From assembly GCF_016908515.1 (NCBI RefSeq), contig NZ_JAFBEA010000010.1, forward strand, positions 88,336 through 152,335: DNA of 64,000 nt. Reading direction: 5' to 3'. The translations under genes and the position numbers were made by a program. Below, in pieces: positions 19,992 through 29,100 of this stretch; position 1 is the stretch's first letter, and every line of letters begins with the position of its first letter. This stretch comes from Virgibacillus halotolerans. Lineage in GTDB: Bacteria > Bacillota > Bacilli > Bacillales > Amphibacillaceae. The notes under the pieces are model-generated. The model was not told the DNA's origin. It did not search any database and saw only the letters and a program-made list of their open reading frames with translations.

Positions 19992-20486
19992 ATGTTAAAT
20001 CGTGTCGTACTTGTTGGCAGGTTAACGAAGGATCCTGATTTACGTTATACACCAAATGGTACAGCAGTTGCTAACTTTACACTAGCGGTTAACCGACCTT
20101 TTTCGAATCAGCAAGGAAACCGTGAAGCAGATTTTATTAACTGTGTCGTTTGGCGCAGACCTGCTGAGAATCTTGCTAACTACATGAAAAAAGGTAGTCT
20201 GGTTGGTGTCGATGGACGTGTTCAAACACGGACATATGAAGGACAAGATGGTAAAACTGTATTTGTAACGGAAATAGTTGCAGACAGTGTACAATTTTTG
20301 GAATCAAAAGGTGCCTCTCAAGGAGGACAAAACAATTCAGGATTCCAGCAAAACAATAATCAGAACCAATTTCAAAATAATAATCAAAACCAAAACCAAA
20401 ACCAGAATCAAAATCAAAATCAGGAAGATCCATTTCAAAATAATGGAGAACCTATCGATATATCAGATGATGATTTACCATTTTAA
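19992..20486 (+). CDS. ssb: Single-stranded DNA-binding protein SsbA
   Basis: 164 residues from ATG 19992 ([20 protein letters not shown]), placed after AAGGGGTGG; an in-frame GTG at 19983 overlaps that site. OB fold at 1-105, an Asn/Gln-rich linker (about 110-150) built from repeated NQ codons, then the acidic tip DISDDDLPF that recruits repair and replication partners. The NQ tract comes from an imperfect CAAAAC/CAGAAT DNA repeat, likely variable in length. Confidence 0.96.
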   Translation: MLNRVVLVGRLTKDPDLRYTPNGTAVANFTLAVNRPFSNQQGNREADFINCVVWRRPAENLANYMKKGSLVGVDGRVQTRTYEGQDGKTVFVTEIVADSVQFLESKGASQGGQNNSGFQQNNNQNQFQNNNQNQNQNQNQNQNQEDPFQNNGEPIDISDDDLPF

Positions 20487-20554
20487 AAAGGTGTTCTACA
20501 GTTTTCTTCATGATAACTGTCGGACATATATACACTAATAAAGGAGGGGTATGA

Positions 20555-20788
20555 ATGGCACCTCGTCGTGGACGCGCTAAGCGTCGTAAAGTGTGTTATT
20601 TCACTGCAAACGGAATTACACATATCGATTATAAAGACGTTGATTTGCTAAGACGTTTCATTTCAGAACGTGGAAAAATTCTTCCGCGTCGTGTAACTGG
20701 AACATCTGCTAAATACCAACGTAAACTTACAAAAGCAATCAAACGTGCTCGTACTATCGCATTATTGCCTTACGTATCCGAGCAATAA
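20555..20788 (+). CDS. rpsR: 30S ribosomal protein S18
   Basis: 77 residues, two shorter than B. subtilis S18 through the N-terminus. Conserved [19 protein letters not shown], then [19 protein letters not shown] single Cys is kept. AAAGGAGGGG site upstream. Last gene of the rpsF operon, closed by a terminator at 20793. Confidence 0.97.
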   Translation: MAPRRGRAKRRKVCYFTANGITHIDYKDVDLLRRFISERGKILPRRVTGTSAKYQRKLTKAIKRARTIALLPYVSEQ

Positions 20789-20792
20789 AATA

Positions 20793-20836
20793 AAACCTTT
20801 AAATTTAGCCTTTCAGCTAGATTTAAAGGTTTTTTT
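20793..20836 (+). terminator. Rho-independent terminator after rpsR
   Basis: Twelve-base arms AAACCTTTAAAT (20793-20804) and ATTTAAAGGTTT (20821-20832) with extra pairing TAGC/GCTA in the loop, then T-rich. Confidence 0.88.
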
Positions 20837-20845
20837 ACTTTGTAG

Positions 20846-21040
20846 TGTGCTAAAACCGTTGATTTCCACTGCAGGCGGACGCTTTCCGCGCGCACGGCTT
20901 CAGCCTCCTTGAGAAACCCACACTAAGGGGTCTTCAGACACGTGCTGGGACTGCGATTACTCGTCCCACCGAAAACCTTTGTTCCCGCTGGGAGTCGCCG
21001 CCTTCCGTTTCAATCAACGATGTAGTGTTCCGAATTAATA
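20846..21040. repeat. Hairpin-repeat family, full copy R3
   Basis: Near-identical to R2 at both ends (GTGCTAAAACCGTTGATTT and CAATCAACGATGTAGTG). It has an extra segment GGGACTGCGATTACTCGTCC followed by CACCGAAAACC, shared with R5 at 38374 but absent from R2. Confidence 0.75.
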
Positions 21041-21098
21041 AATGTGTATTGATGATAAAATCACATCCCAGTTTTACTTTAGAATAATAATAGGGTTT

Positions 21099-21275
21099 GT
21101 AGTGTGCTAATTACCTTTCTCACCAAAAATATTTTTTGCCGAAAGTGGTATTAGTCCATTTACTTATCACTAAGGGGCCTTCAGATACGTGCTGTTCTAA
21201 GCAGAAGAGTCAGTGTGAGCCCGCGGAAAGCGTAGTATATTTCCGTAGCGAAGGTATATCGCACTTTGTAATATT
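21099..21275. repeat. Degenerate/chimeric hairpin-repeat remnant
   Basis: Starts TGTAGTGTGCTAATTACC, like R2/R3 heads, later carries GGGGCCTTCAGATACGTGCTG in plus orientation and then GCCCGCGGAAAGCGTAGTATA in the opposite orientation. It looks like a decayed or recombined copy. The 20837-21297 stretch contains no gene that I can support. Confidence 0.5.
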
Positions 21276-21297
21276 TTGCCGAAACTTGGGCTAAGGC

Positions 21298-22071
21298 TTA
21301 TTTGTTAAACCCGTAGGATTGCAAAATGGATACACCTTGATCGCTTTTTAAAAACGAAATAAAATCTCTTGCCTGTTTATTGTATTCACTATAAGATGTC
21401 ACACCTGCAGGGTAAACGATGTCTTCGTGTAAATCATTATCGACTTCTAGGATCACATCTACATTATTTACATGTGACATATCAGAAGCGTACACAAAGC
21501 CAGCATCTGCGCTTCCGGATTGTACATCCGCTAATACCTGATGCACGTCTTTTTCATAAATAAATTTATCCAGTAAAGGTGCTCCCCATATATTTGCTTG
21601 TTGTAAAGCCTCTTTCGTGTAACTGCCAGCCGCAACACTGTCGGGATCTCCGATTGCAATTTGATTGATTGCCAAGGATGGTAATTCATTGAGGGAATCA
21701 ATTGTAAATGGATGGTTTTTATTGGCGATAAGTACAAGTTCATTGGTAGCAAAGTTTGTTCTTGTTCCTGAAGCAATTAATTCCTGCTCATCAAGCATGT
21801 CCATCCATTCCTGGTCAGCGGATAGAAAGATATCTGTTGGTGCGCCTTGCTGAATTTGTTGGGCAAGCTTTCCAGAGCTATCAAAGTTTAAGGTTATTTT
21901 AGTGTCTGGATCAACCTTTTTATAGGATTCAACTAATTCGTCCATCACATTCGTAAGACTCATTGCCGCGGAAATGTGTAGCTCGTCCTCGGTATTAGAT
22001 TTCTGGAAAAGATCATCGGAACATCCAGATAACATAAAAAGAGACAAAACAAGCAGCAAATATTTTTCCAT
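21298..22071 (-). CDS. modA: Molybdate ABC transporter substrate-binding protein ModA (lipoprotein)
   Basis: 257 residues from ATG 22071; AAGGAGG ends 12 bases before it and lies against an in-frame TTG at 22083, so the ATG is preferred. Lipoprotein signal MEKYLLLVLSLFMLSGCSDD. Typical ModA pattern: LHISAAMSLTNVMDELVESY, FDSSGKLAQQIQQGAPTDIFLSA, AIGDPDSVAAGSYTKEAL, GSADAGFVYASD. It captures molybdate or tungstate at the cell surface. No modB or modC lies nearby, so it must share a transporter encoded elsewhere or be orphaned. Confidence 0.88.
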   Translation of the reverse strand: MEKYLLLVLSLFMLSGCSDDLFQKSNTEDELHISAAMSLTNVMDELVESYKKVDPDTKITLNFDSSGKLAQQIQQGAPTDIFLSADQEWMDMLDEQELIASGTRTNFATNELVLIANKNHPFTIDSLNELPSLAINQIAIGDPDSVAAGSYTKEALQQANIWGAPLLDKFIYEKDVHQVLADVQSGSADAGFVYASDMSHVNNVDVILEVDNDLHEDIVYPAGVTSYSEYNKQARDFISFLKSDQGVSILQSYGFNK

Positions 22072-22088
22072 AACAATAATCAACCTCC

Positions 22089-22580
22089 TTACGGTGTACG
22101 TATTCTCCGCTTGGGATACACAGAAATAATTTTAATTAAAAACACGAATGTATAAATTAAAAACAACCATAGAAATGAATCGCTAACTGGATAGATCAAG
22201 GCGATGATTGTATATAGAATGAATGGTATTGTCGTTGTATAGGCACTCATTTTCCATAGGATGGCAAAGCGCAATTTACGTTTCATGAGCTTTGCGATGC
22301 CGACCGAAATATAGGCAATCAAGGAAAGCAATAGAAATACGATCACTGTCATTGGTAAATAATAAAATATAAAGAAATAAATAATCCGGAAGAATATATT
22401 TAGGTCAGTTCCCGGTCCGCTTGTTGCTGTTAAGCGCTCAATCAAAGCCGGTACAGAGACCAACAATAAAAGAATAAACATATATAGGACTGCTATATCC
22501 ATACCGATACGATTAAGCTGGAACATTGCCTTTTTATTAGGCAATTTGATACTATGTAAAAATGCCTGCAGGAAAATCAT
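22089..22580 (-). CDS. DUF1189-like membrane protein
   Basis: 163 residues from ATG 22580; the AGAAGG site is correctly spaced for it but abuts an upstream in-frame ATG at 22589. Four or five membrane segments. The start FLQAFLHSIKLPNKKAMFQL and the following long hydrophobic stretches recall DUF1189 proteins, but the protein is shorter than typical members. It ends just before modA and is probably co-transcribed with it. Function unknown. Confidence 0.65.
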   Translation of the reverse strand: MIFLQAFLHSIKLPNKKAMFQLNRIGMDIAVLYMFILLLLVSVPALIERLTATSGPGTDLNIFFRIIYFFIFYYLPMTVIVFLLLSLIAYISVGIAKLMKRKLRFAILWKMSAYTTTIPFILYTIIALIYPVSDSFLWLFLIYTFVFLIKIISVYPKRRIRTP

Positions 22581-22746
22581 TTTTTTCATCCTTCTATAAT
22601 AAATTTCGGGTTATATCTGTATTATAGTAGAAAATGCAATTAAAAGCTTATATGTACCTGAAAAAGTAATGATATTTTAACAAATAACGACAAGAAACAT
22701 ATAGAGATTGATGTTTGAAAACGTAAGCCGCGCACTTCAACATCTT

Positions 22747-22762
22747 TATTGCCCGGGAAATA
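22747..22762. other. Noc-binding-site-like palindrome (one mismatch)
   Basis: TATTGCCCGGGAAATA differs by one base from the Noc consensus TATTTCCCGGGAAATA. It lies in the divergent gap between the DUF1189-like gene and yybS. Confidence 0.6.
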
Positions 22763-22872
22763 TTTTTTTCAACATTTTCTGACACCCATTTCTATAAAAA
22801 TCATGTTATCATATTACAATGGTATGAAAAATAAATATTTAATAAATATGAGTGTTTAGACGAGGTGCAAGT

Positions 22873-23817
22873 ATGAATCAGTCAAAAAAAATTACGGATG
22901 GTGCAGTGTGTATCGCTACATTTGTAGTGTTGTTACTCATTACCCTTTTTGTGCCAATCGTATCTATTGTTGGCCCTTTTTTATTACCAATTCCATTTGT
23001 AATATATGCTTCCCGATATTATTTTAAGGCATCATTCATCATGTTTGTTGGCGCGGTCATTTTAAGTCTGCTGTTTGCAACCATTTTTACCCTTCCACTT
23101 GTTGTACTCATGGGATTCGGTGGTATAATGATTGGAACATCTATTTATAAAAAGTTATCGGCTTATGAGACTTGGGCACGGGGTGCATTCGGGTTTGCCG
23201 TTGGTCTGTTATTTGTTTTTGTATTTAGCCAGGTGGCATTCGATGTGAATTGGGTCGATCAATTGGATGAGATGGTAACAGAATCGCTGGAAATGAGTAC
23301 CAATCTCTTAAATGACCTTGGTGTTGGAGAACAAGCAGATGAAGTACAGGAAGTTATGCATGATCAAATTGATCTTTTAAAGAACTTACTGCCGGTTGCA
23401 ATCGCTACTATTGCTATCTTTTTAGCTTTTGTTAGTCAGTGGATCAGTTATAAAGTACTTAATCGATTAGAAAGAAAAAGATTATATTTCCCGCCATTTC
23501 GCACTTTGCGATTTCCAACGGCAATTGTTTGGATATATTTTTTCGCGTTAATTGTTTCCTTGTTTAATTCGGATCCAATGAGTACCTTTTATATAGCGTC
23601 GGAAAATGTTTTAATGTTAACGGGGTTAATTATGACCATTCAAGGCTTTTCTTTTATATTTTTCTATGCACATCATAAGAAAATGTCAAAGGCGATACCA
23701 ATCCTTAGTGTGGTTTTAACATTGATCTTCCCCATGATTTTACTGTATTTGGTTCGTATCTTAGGTATAATTGATATAGGCTTTAGGCTAAGAGAGCAAA
23801 TAGCTAGAAAGAAATAG
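22873..23817 (+). CDS. yybS: YybS family (DUF2232) membrane protein
   Basis: 314 residues from ATG 22873 after CGAGGTGC. Eight or so hydrophobic segments, with GFGGIMIGTSIYKKLSAYE and the C-terminal GFSFIFFYAHHKKMSK typical of YybS. The central soluble stretch (residues 125-170) is acidic. The family precedes gdpP and rplI in most Bacillaceae; its role is unknown. gdpP begins about 38 bases after its stop. Confidence 0.88.
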   Translation: MNQSKKITDGAVCIATFVVLLLITLFVPIVSIVGPFLLPIPFVIYASRYYFKASFIMFVGAVILSLLFATIFTLPLVVLMGFGGIMIGTSIYKKLSAYETWARGAFGFAVGLLFVFVFSQVAFDVNWVDQLDEMVTESLEMSTNLLNDLGVGEQADEVQEVMHDQIDLLKNLLPVAIATIAIFLAFVSQWISYKVLNRLERKRLYFPPFRTLRFPTAIVWIYFFALIVSLFNSDPMSTFYIASENVLMLTGLIMTIQGFSFIFFYAHHKKMSKAIPILSVVLTLIFPMILLYLVRILGIIDIGFRLREQIARKK

Positions 23818-23855
23818 TGTAAGATATCGTGCCAAAGAATGAGGAGCTGAATGTG

Positions 23856-25832
23856 ATGCTAGATTTTAAGAAGAAGTCGAAACTGAGCAGTCATTTATGG
23901 ATTATTTATGCTGTTACGATTGTCTTATTGGCTGCCATCTGGTATTTCCAATGGATGTTCGGCCTCGTGATGACAATTGTTTTGGCGGCTTCTTTTTATT
24001 ATAGTTTACGAACGGAAAGAATGTTGCTGAAGGAAGCAGAAGTATATATATCAACCCTCTCCCATCGGGTGAAAAAGGTGGGCGAAGAAGCACTACTAGA
24101 AATGCCTTTTGGAATCGTCTTATATAATGAGGATTATCATGTAGAGTGGACCAATTCATATATGAACCAATTTGGGAATGACGATACGACAAATATTGGC
24201 AGTTCACTGAACCTATTTTCCGAAAAATTGATTCCCATGATAAAGGAAAACAAAAAGGAATTTTGGTTTGACTATGAGGAGAAGAAGTTTCAAACAGTCA
24301 TAAAAAAGGAAGAGCGTTTGTTATATATATTTGACAGAACGGAACACTCGGAACTAGAAAAGCAATATTATAATGAGCAAACGGTTATAGCTATCATCTT
24401 TTTAGATAATTATGAGGAAATTACGCAAACCATGGATGACGCAAACAAGAGTCAGTTGAACTCACAGGTTACGTCGGCATTAAATGACTGGGCGAGTAAG
24501 CATGGGCTTTATTTGAAACGTACATCACAAGAGAGATTTGTGGCTGTTGGTACGAAGGAAATTTTGCAGGTGCTTGAAGAAGCTAAATTTAATATATTGG
24601 ATGAGGTGCGCGGGTTAGATGGCGTACACAAGACACCTGTTACGCTAAGTATTGGCGTTGGGCTCGGCGATGTGGCATTACCTGCCCTTGGCGAATTAGC
24701 ACAATCGAGTCTTGATTTAGCACTTGGGCGTGGTGGCGATCAGGTAGCAATTAAAGAAGAAGATGGCAAGGTTCGTTTTTATGGAGGTAAAACCAATCCA
24801 ATGGAAAAACGTACACGGGTGAGAGCACGCGTTATTTCTCATGCATTAAGAGACCTTGTAAAGGCAAGTGATAATGTTATTATCATGGGACATAAATCCC
24901 CGGATATGGATGCCATTGGTTCTGCAATTGGGATTTTAAATATGGCTAAGTCGAATGGTGTAGAAGGACATATCGTATTCGACCCTAATGATGTGGATAC
25001 CGGTGTTTATCGTCTGATAGAGGCGATAAAAGAGGAAGAAAATTTATGGCAGCACTTTACGGAGCCGGAAGAAGCAGAAGAAGTAATAACGGATCGAAGT
25101 CTTGTCGTCGTGGTGGACACACATAAACCTTCCATGGTTGCGAGTGAATCTATTTTAAATAAGGCGGAATATAAAGTTGTGATTGATCACCATCGCCGTG
25201 GTGAGGATTTTGTTGAAAATCCAACACTCGTTTATATGGAGCCATATGCTTCATCTACAGCGGAATTAGTGACAGAGCTGTTGGAATACCAGCCAGGTGG
25301 TTTAAAACTGAAAATGCTTGAAGCGACTGCATTATTATCAGGTATTTTCGTGGATACAAAAAGCTTTACATTACGAACAGGATCGAGAACGTTTGATGCG
25401 GCATCCTATTTGCGCGCAAAAGGTGCAGATACGGTATTGGTGCAACAGTTTATGAAGGAAGATATCGACCTCTATGTAAAACGCAGTAAGTTAATTGAGC
25501 GTGCCGAAATTTACCGAAATTCGATTGCGATATCAGCAGCAGAAACCGGGATTACGTATGGTCAAGTTTTAATTGCACAAGCGGCAGACACATTATTGTC
25601 AATGAATGGAATCAATGCATCTTTCGTTATTTCTGAACGTGAAGATGGTAGAATAGGTATAAGCGCACGGTCACTTGGAGATGTAAATGTCCAGGTGATT
25701 ATGGAGAAAATGAATGGCGGTGGCCATTTAACAAATGCGGCCACTCAAATTGAAGATACAACCATTGAAGACGCGCAGAATTTATTAAAAGATATTATAG
25801 ATGAGTATTATGAGGGGAGCGAAACAGAATGA
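23856..25832 (+). CDS. gdpP: Cyclic-di-AMP phosphodiesterase GdpP
   Basis: 658 residues from ATG 23856 (GAGGAG at 23841-23846; a GTG at 23853 is nearly as good). Two N-terminal membrane helices, a PAS-like domain (about 80-170), a degenerate GGDEF domain ([15 protein letters not shown] in place of GGDEF), then the DHH domain with [15 protein letters not shown] at about 345-359, [11 protein letters not shown] near 417 and [11 protein letters not shown] near 442, and DHHA1 with GGGHLTNAA near 620. It cleaves c-di-AMP to pApA, relevant to potassium and osmotic control. It overlaps rplI by four bases. Confidence 0.95.
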   Translation: MLDFKKKSKLSSHLWIIYAVTIVLLAAIWYFQWMFGLVMTIVLAASFYYSLRTERMLLKEAEVYISTLSHRVKKVGEEALLEMPFGIVLYNEDYHVEWTNSYMNQFGNDDTTNIGSSLNLFSEKLIPMIKENKKEFWFDYEEKKFQTVIKKEERLLYIFDRTEHSELEKQYYNEQTVIAIIFLDNYEEITQTMDDANKSQLNSQVTSALNDWASKHGLYLKRTSQERFVAVGTKEILQVLEEAKFNILDEVRGLDGVHKTPVTLSIGVGLGDVALPALGELAQSSLDLALGRGGDQVAIKEEDGKVRFYGGKTNPMEKRTRVRARVISHALRDLVKASDNVIIMGHKSPDMDAIGSAIGILNMAKSNGVEGHIVFDPNDVDTGVYRLIEAIKEEENLWQHFTEPEEAEEVITDRSLVVVVDTHKPSMVASESILNKAEYKVVIDHHRRGEDFVENPTLVYMEPYASSTAELVTELLEYQPGGLKLKMLEATALLSGIFVDTKSFTLRTGSRTFDAASYLRAKGADTVLVQQFMKEDIDLYVKRSKLIERAEIYRNSIAISAAETGITYGQVLIAQAADTLLSMNGINASFVISEREDGRIGISARSLGDVNVQVIMEKMNGGGHLTNAATQIEDTTIEDAQNLLKDIIDEYYEGSETE

Positions 25833-26275
25833 AAGTAATTTTCTTAAAAGACGTGAAGGGTAAAGGCAATAAAGGCGATGTGAAAAATGTATCTGATGGT
25901 TACGCTCGTAATTATTTATTAAAAAATAAAATTGCAGAAGAAGCGACACCGGGAAACATGAAAGCTTTGGAAGCACAAAAACGAAAAAGTGAGCAATTGG
26001 AACAAAAGGAAAAAGAAGAAGCAATGGATCTAAAGGATACACTGGCAGATCTAACAGTCGAAATAAAAGCAAAATCTGGTGAAGCCGGTCGTTTGTTTGG
26101 ATCTATTACAAGCAAACAAATTGCGGAAACACTGCAAAAGGAATATGGCTATAAAATCGATAAACGTAAAATCGAACTTGATCAACCACTTCGTGCACTG
26201 GGCTATACAACGATTCCGGTTAAACTGCATCCGGAGGTTTCTGGCTCAATAAAAGTACACGTATCAGAGAAATAA
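25829..26275 (+). CDS. rplI: 50S ribosomal protein L9
   Basis: 148 residues. N-terminal domain [20 protein letters not shown], then [19 protein letters not shown], a long charged connecting helix, and a C-terminal domain ending [16 protein letters not shown]9 binds 23S rRNA and affects reading-frame maintenance. Start ATG overlaps the gdpP stop (ATGA). A terminator follows at 26300. Confidence 0.97.
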   Translation: MKVIFLKDVKGKGNKGDVKNVSDGYARNYLLKNKIAEEATPGNMKALEAQKRKSEQLEQKEKEEAMDLKDTLADLTVEIKAKSGEAGRLFGSITSKQIAETLQKEYGYKIDKRKIELDQPLRALGYTTIPVKLHPEVSGSIKVHVSEK

Positions 26276-26299
26276 TTCCGATTATTTAAATGGAATGAA

Positions 26300-26333
26300 T
26301 AAGCAGGCTCCCTTTCGGGGTGGGTCTGCTTTT
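26300..26333 (+). terminator. Terminator after rplI
   Basis: AAGCAG-x-CTCCC pairs with GGTGGG-T-CTGCTT around a TTTCGG loop, followed by TTTT. Confidence 0.7.
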
Positions 26334-26351
26334 ACGCTGATAAGAAAGTAG

Positions 26352-26393
26352 AAAGCGAAACTGCATTCAGTGGGAGTCTTACTGCCAGCCAAA
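26352..26393 (-). repeat. Short repeat family B, copy 3 (inverted)
   Basis: The reverse complement reads GGCAGTAAGACTCCCACTGA then ATGCAGTTTCGCTTT, matching 8904 and 11086. Located between rplI and dnaC. Confidence 0.6.
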
Positions 26394-26474
26394 CAGCGAT
26401 GAAATTTAAAGACATAAGTGTAACGAAGGCTTTCTAATCAGAAAATAAATCTCTCAAATAAGGGGGAGAAGTGA

Positions 26475-27836
26475 ATGAGTGAAACGTGGAATGATCGGAC
26501 ACCTCCACATAACATAGAAGCGGAGCAATCCGTTATTGGTGCGATATTTCTCGAACCCGCGGCTTTCTCAACTGCATCGGAAGTATTGGTTCCGGAGGAC
26601 TTTTATCGTGCGGGTCACCAACGTATTTTTGCAGCGATGATGAAGCTTGCGGATAAAGGGGAACCCATAGATGTTGTTACCGTAACAACCCATTTAAAAA
26701 ATGCTAAACAAATTGATGAGGTTGGCGGTGTATCCTACCTTTCAGAAATTGCTGGAAGTGTACCAACTGCAGCCAATATTGAATATTATAGTAAAATTGT
26801 AGAAGAAAAAGCATTACTTCGTCGCTTAATACGAACAGCAACAGACATTGTTTCATCCGGATTTGAAAAAGAAGACGAAGTGGAAGATGTTTTAAATGAT
26901 GCTGAAAAAAATATACTGGAAGTTTCCGGACGTCAAAACTCCGGGGCATTTAAAGCGATTAAAGATGTACTTATCGATGTCTATGATAACATTGAGCAAC
27001 TACACCATGCGGAAGCTGATGTAACAGGTATTCCATCCGGGTTTCGCGACTTGGATCGTTTGACCTCCGGCTTTCAGCGCAATGATTTAATCATTATCGC
27101 TGCACGTCCTTCGGTAGGTAAAACAGCTTTTGCCTTGAATGTGGCGCAAAGCGTTGCGGTGAACACCGATGAGAAGGTGGCGATTTTTAGTTTGGAGATG
27201 GGTGCAGATCAGCTTGTATCCCGTATGCTTTGTGCGGAAGGTAATATTGATGCACAAAGATTGCGGAATGGTCAGCTACAGGCAGACGACTGGGGTAAAT
27301 TAACAATGGCAATGGGGAGTCTTTCCAATGCTGGAATTTTTATTGATGATTCTCCCGGTATTCGCGTTAGCGAAATCCGCTCAAAGTGTCGACGCTTGAA
27401 ACAGGAACATGGGTTGGGTATGATTTTAATTGATTACTTGCAATTGATCCAGGGAAGCGTTAATTCCAAGGAAAACCGACAACAGGAAGTATCGGAAATT
27501 TCCAGATCATTAAAAGGTCTGGCCCGTGAATTAAATGTACCATTGATCGCTTTGTCACAGCTTTCACGTGGTGTCGAATCACGCCAAGACAAGCGTCCAA
27601 TGATGTCTGACCTTCGTGAATCCGGAAGTATTGAGCAGGATGCAGATATTGTAGGATTCTTGTACAGGGATGATTACTATGATACTGAATCAGAGAAACA
27701 AAATATCATAGAAATTATTATTTCCAAACAACGTAATGGTCCGGTAGGTAATGTCGAGTTGGCGTTTGTGAAGGAATATAATAAATTTGTTGATTTAGAT
27801 CACCGCTATTCAGACAGCGACATTCCACCAGCATAA
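26475..27836 (+). CDS. dnaC: Replicative DNA helicase (DnaB family; DnaC of Bacillus)
   Basis: 453 residues. N-terminal primase-interacting domain starts RTPPHNIEAEQSVIGAIF. Walker A ARPSVGKTAFA near 210, Walker B region MILIDYLQLIQG, then SQLSRGVESRQDKRPMMSDL and the arginine finger area KQRNGPVGNVELAF. It is the hexameric replication-fork helicase and sits after rplI as in B. subtilis. A second, phage-like DnaB lies at 48400 in this window with closely similar motifs. Confidence 0.96.
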   Translation: MSETWNDRTPPHNIEAEQSVIGAIFLEPAAFSTASEVLVPEDFYRAGHQRIFAAMMKLADKGEPIDVVTVTTHLKNAKQIDEVGGVSYLSEIAGSVPTAANIEYYSKIVEEKALLRRLIRTATDIVSSGFEKEDEVEDVLNDAEKNILEVSGRQNSGAFKAIKDVLIDVYDNIEQLHHAEADVTGIPSGFRDLDRLTSGFQRNDLIIIAARPSVGKTAFALNVAQSVAVNTDEKVAIFSLEMGADQLVSRMLCAEGNIDAQRLRNGQLQADDWGKLTMAMGSLSNAGIFIDDSPGIRVSEIRSKCRRLKQEHGLGMILIDYLQLIQGSVNSKENRQQEVSEISRSLKGLARELNVPLIALSQLSRGVESRQDKRPMMSDLRESGSIEQDADIVGFLYRDDYYDTESEKQNIIEIIISKQRNGPVGNVELAFVKEYNKFVDLDHRYSDSDIPPA

Positions 27837-27858
27837 ACAGTAGATGATGAATAGAAAG

Positions 27859-27889
27859 GCAGCCATTTGTTGAAAAGGCTGCTTTTTTT
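27859..27889 (+). terminator. Terminator after dnaC
   Basis: GCAGCC (27859-27864) pairs with GGCTGC (27877-27882), followed by T7. Confidence 0.75.
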
Positions 27890-27929
27890 GAAAGATAAAG
27901 TATAAACGAATGGTGCGCTAATACCTACC

Positions 27930-28055
27930 GCTCCAGAAATATACTACGCTTTCCGTGGGCTTGAGCTCAGCCTCCTCGTAAAAGAAAAGCGCTTTTACTG
28001 CGGGGTCTTCGCACTACGCTTTTCCCACAGGAGTCTACGTATATTTCTTTCACTC
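27930..28055. repeat. Hairpin-repeat family, copy R4
   Basis: Outer arms AGAAATATAC (27935-27944) and GTATATTTCT (28039-28048) are perfectly complementary but unlike those of R2/R3. The core CTACGCTTTCCGTGGG, GCTCAGCCTCCTCG, GCGGGGTCTTCGCACTACG and CCCACAGGAGTCTACG is conserved. The gap 27837-28393 otherwise holds only short doubtful ORFs ahead of walR. Confidence 0.72.
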
Positions 28056-28393
28056 TGATGATAGTTGGTTCTTGGCAGTTATTTATCCTTGCATGATTAA
28101 AAAGGTAAACAAGAGAAAAATCGCTGTCTTTTTTAGATAAGGAAGGTTACCTTCGATTATCATGGATGGTCGCGGAAATCGACTACCTGGAGCGAACATC
28201 TTACTTGATGGGGGGATCCATAGGAAGCAAGTGGTCTTCTTGGCCTTTTCTAATGAGGAAATATAAAGAAACAGGGGAAATAAAGACATTTTACCCAAAG
28301 TACGATAAAATAGAAACAGAGTATGTGATATTTTGCCGTTCGTACCAATATAGCGAATGCATGTTTTTAATAGTAAAAAAGGATGTGGCGTAA

Positions 28394-29095
28394 ATGAGTC
28401 AAAAGATCTTAGTTGTAGACGACGAAGAGCCAATTGCAGATATATTAAAATTCAACTTAGAAAAAGAAGGATATGAAGTTATTTGTACGTATGATGGTGA
28501 TTCAGCGATTGAACTGGCTGATAGTGAAAACCCGGATTTAATTTTATTGGATATTATGCTGCCGAACAAAGATGGCAATGAGGTTTGTCGGGAAGTAAGA
28601 AAGACCCACACGATGCCGATCATTATGCTTACGGCAAAGGATACGGAAATTGATAAAGTGCTGGGACTGGAACTTGGTGCAGATGATTATGTAACAAAGC
28701 CTTTTAGTAACCGCGAATTAATCGCGCGTGTAAAAGCGAATTTGCGCCGCAAAAGTGAACCAGATGATACGGTAAAAGCGAAGAAGGATATTGTGATCGG
28801 CAGTCTTATTATTCATCCTGATGCTTATGTTGTTTCAAGGGATGGTGTACAGATTGAACTCACCCACCGTGAATTTGAGCTATTACATTATTTAGCACGT
28901 CATATCGGCCAAGTTATGACACGTGAGCATTTACTGGAGACCGTCTGGGGTTACGACTATTTTGGTGATGTACGTACCGTTGATGTAACGGTGAGAAGAC
29001 TTCGTGAAAAAATTGAGGAGAGTCCAAGTAATCCAGTGTGGATTGTAACCCGTCGCGGTGTTGGATATTATTTACGTAACCCTGAGCAGGAGTAG
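28394..29095 (+). CDS. walR: Response regulator WalR (YycF)
   Basis: 233 residues. Receiver domain [20 protein letters not shown] with phosphoacceptor Asp about residue 53 ([13 protein letters not shown]), Lys in TKPFSNRE, then an OmpR-type winged helix with [19 protein letters not shown] and [10 protein letters not shown]. It regulates cell-wall hydrolases and, with WalK, is essential in most firmicutes. AAAGGATGTG site upstream. First gene of walRKHIJ; the adenylosuccinate synthetase gene often found between dnaC and walR is absent here. Confidence 0.97.
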   Translation: MSQKILVVDDEEPIADILKFNLEKEGYEVICTYDGDSAIELADSENPDLILLDIMLPNKDGNEVCREVRKTHTMPIIMLTAKDTEIDKVLGLELGADDYVTKPFSNRELIARVKANLRRKSEPDDTVKAKKDIVIGSLIIHPDAYVVSRDGVQIELTHREFELLHYLARHIGQVMTREHLLETVWGYDYFGDVRTVDVTVRRLREKIEESPSNPVWIVTRRGVGYYLRNPEQE

Positions 29096-29100
29096 TTGTC

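Noticed and set aside
20320..20440. Microsatellite-like NQ repeat treated as an independent repeat element
   Set aside because: It is the in-frame linker of SSB and is a normal feature of the protein family.
28166..28393. 75-codon ORF directly before walR
   Set aside because: No good start site, and a competing 34-codon frame overlaps it; left out as a gene although it could be a leader peptide.
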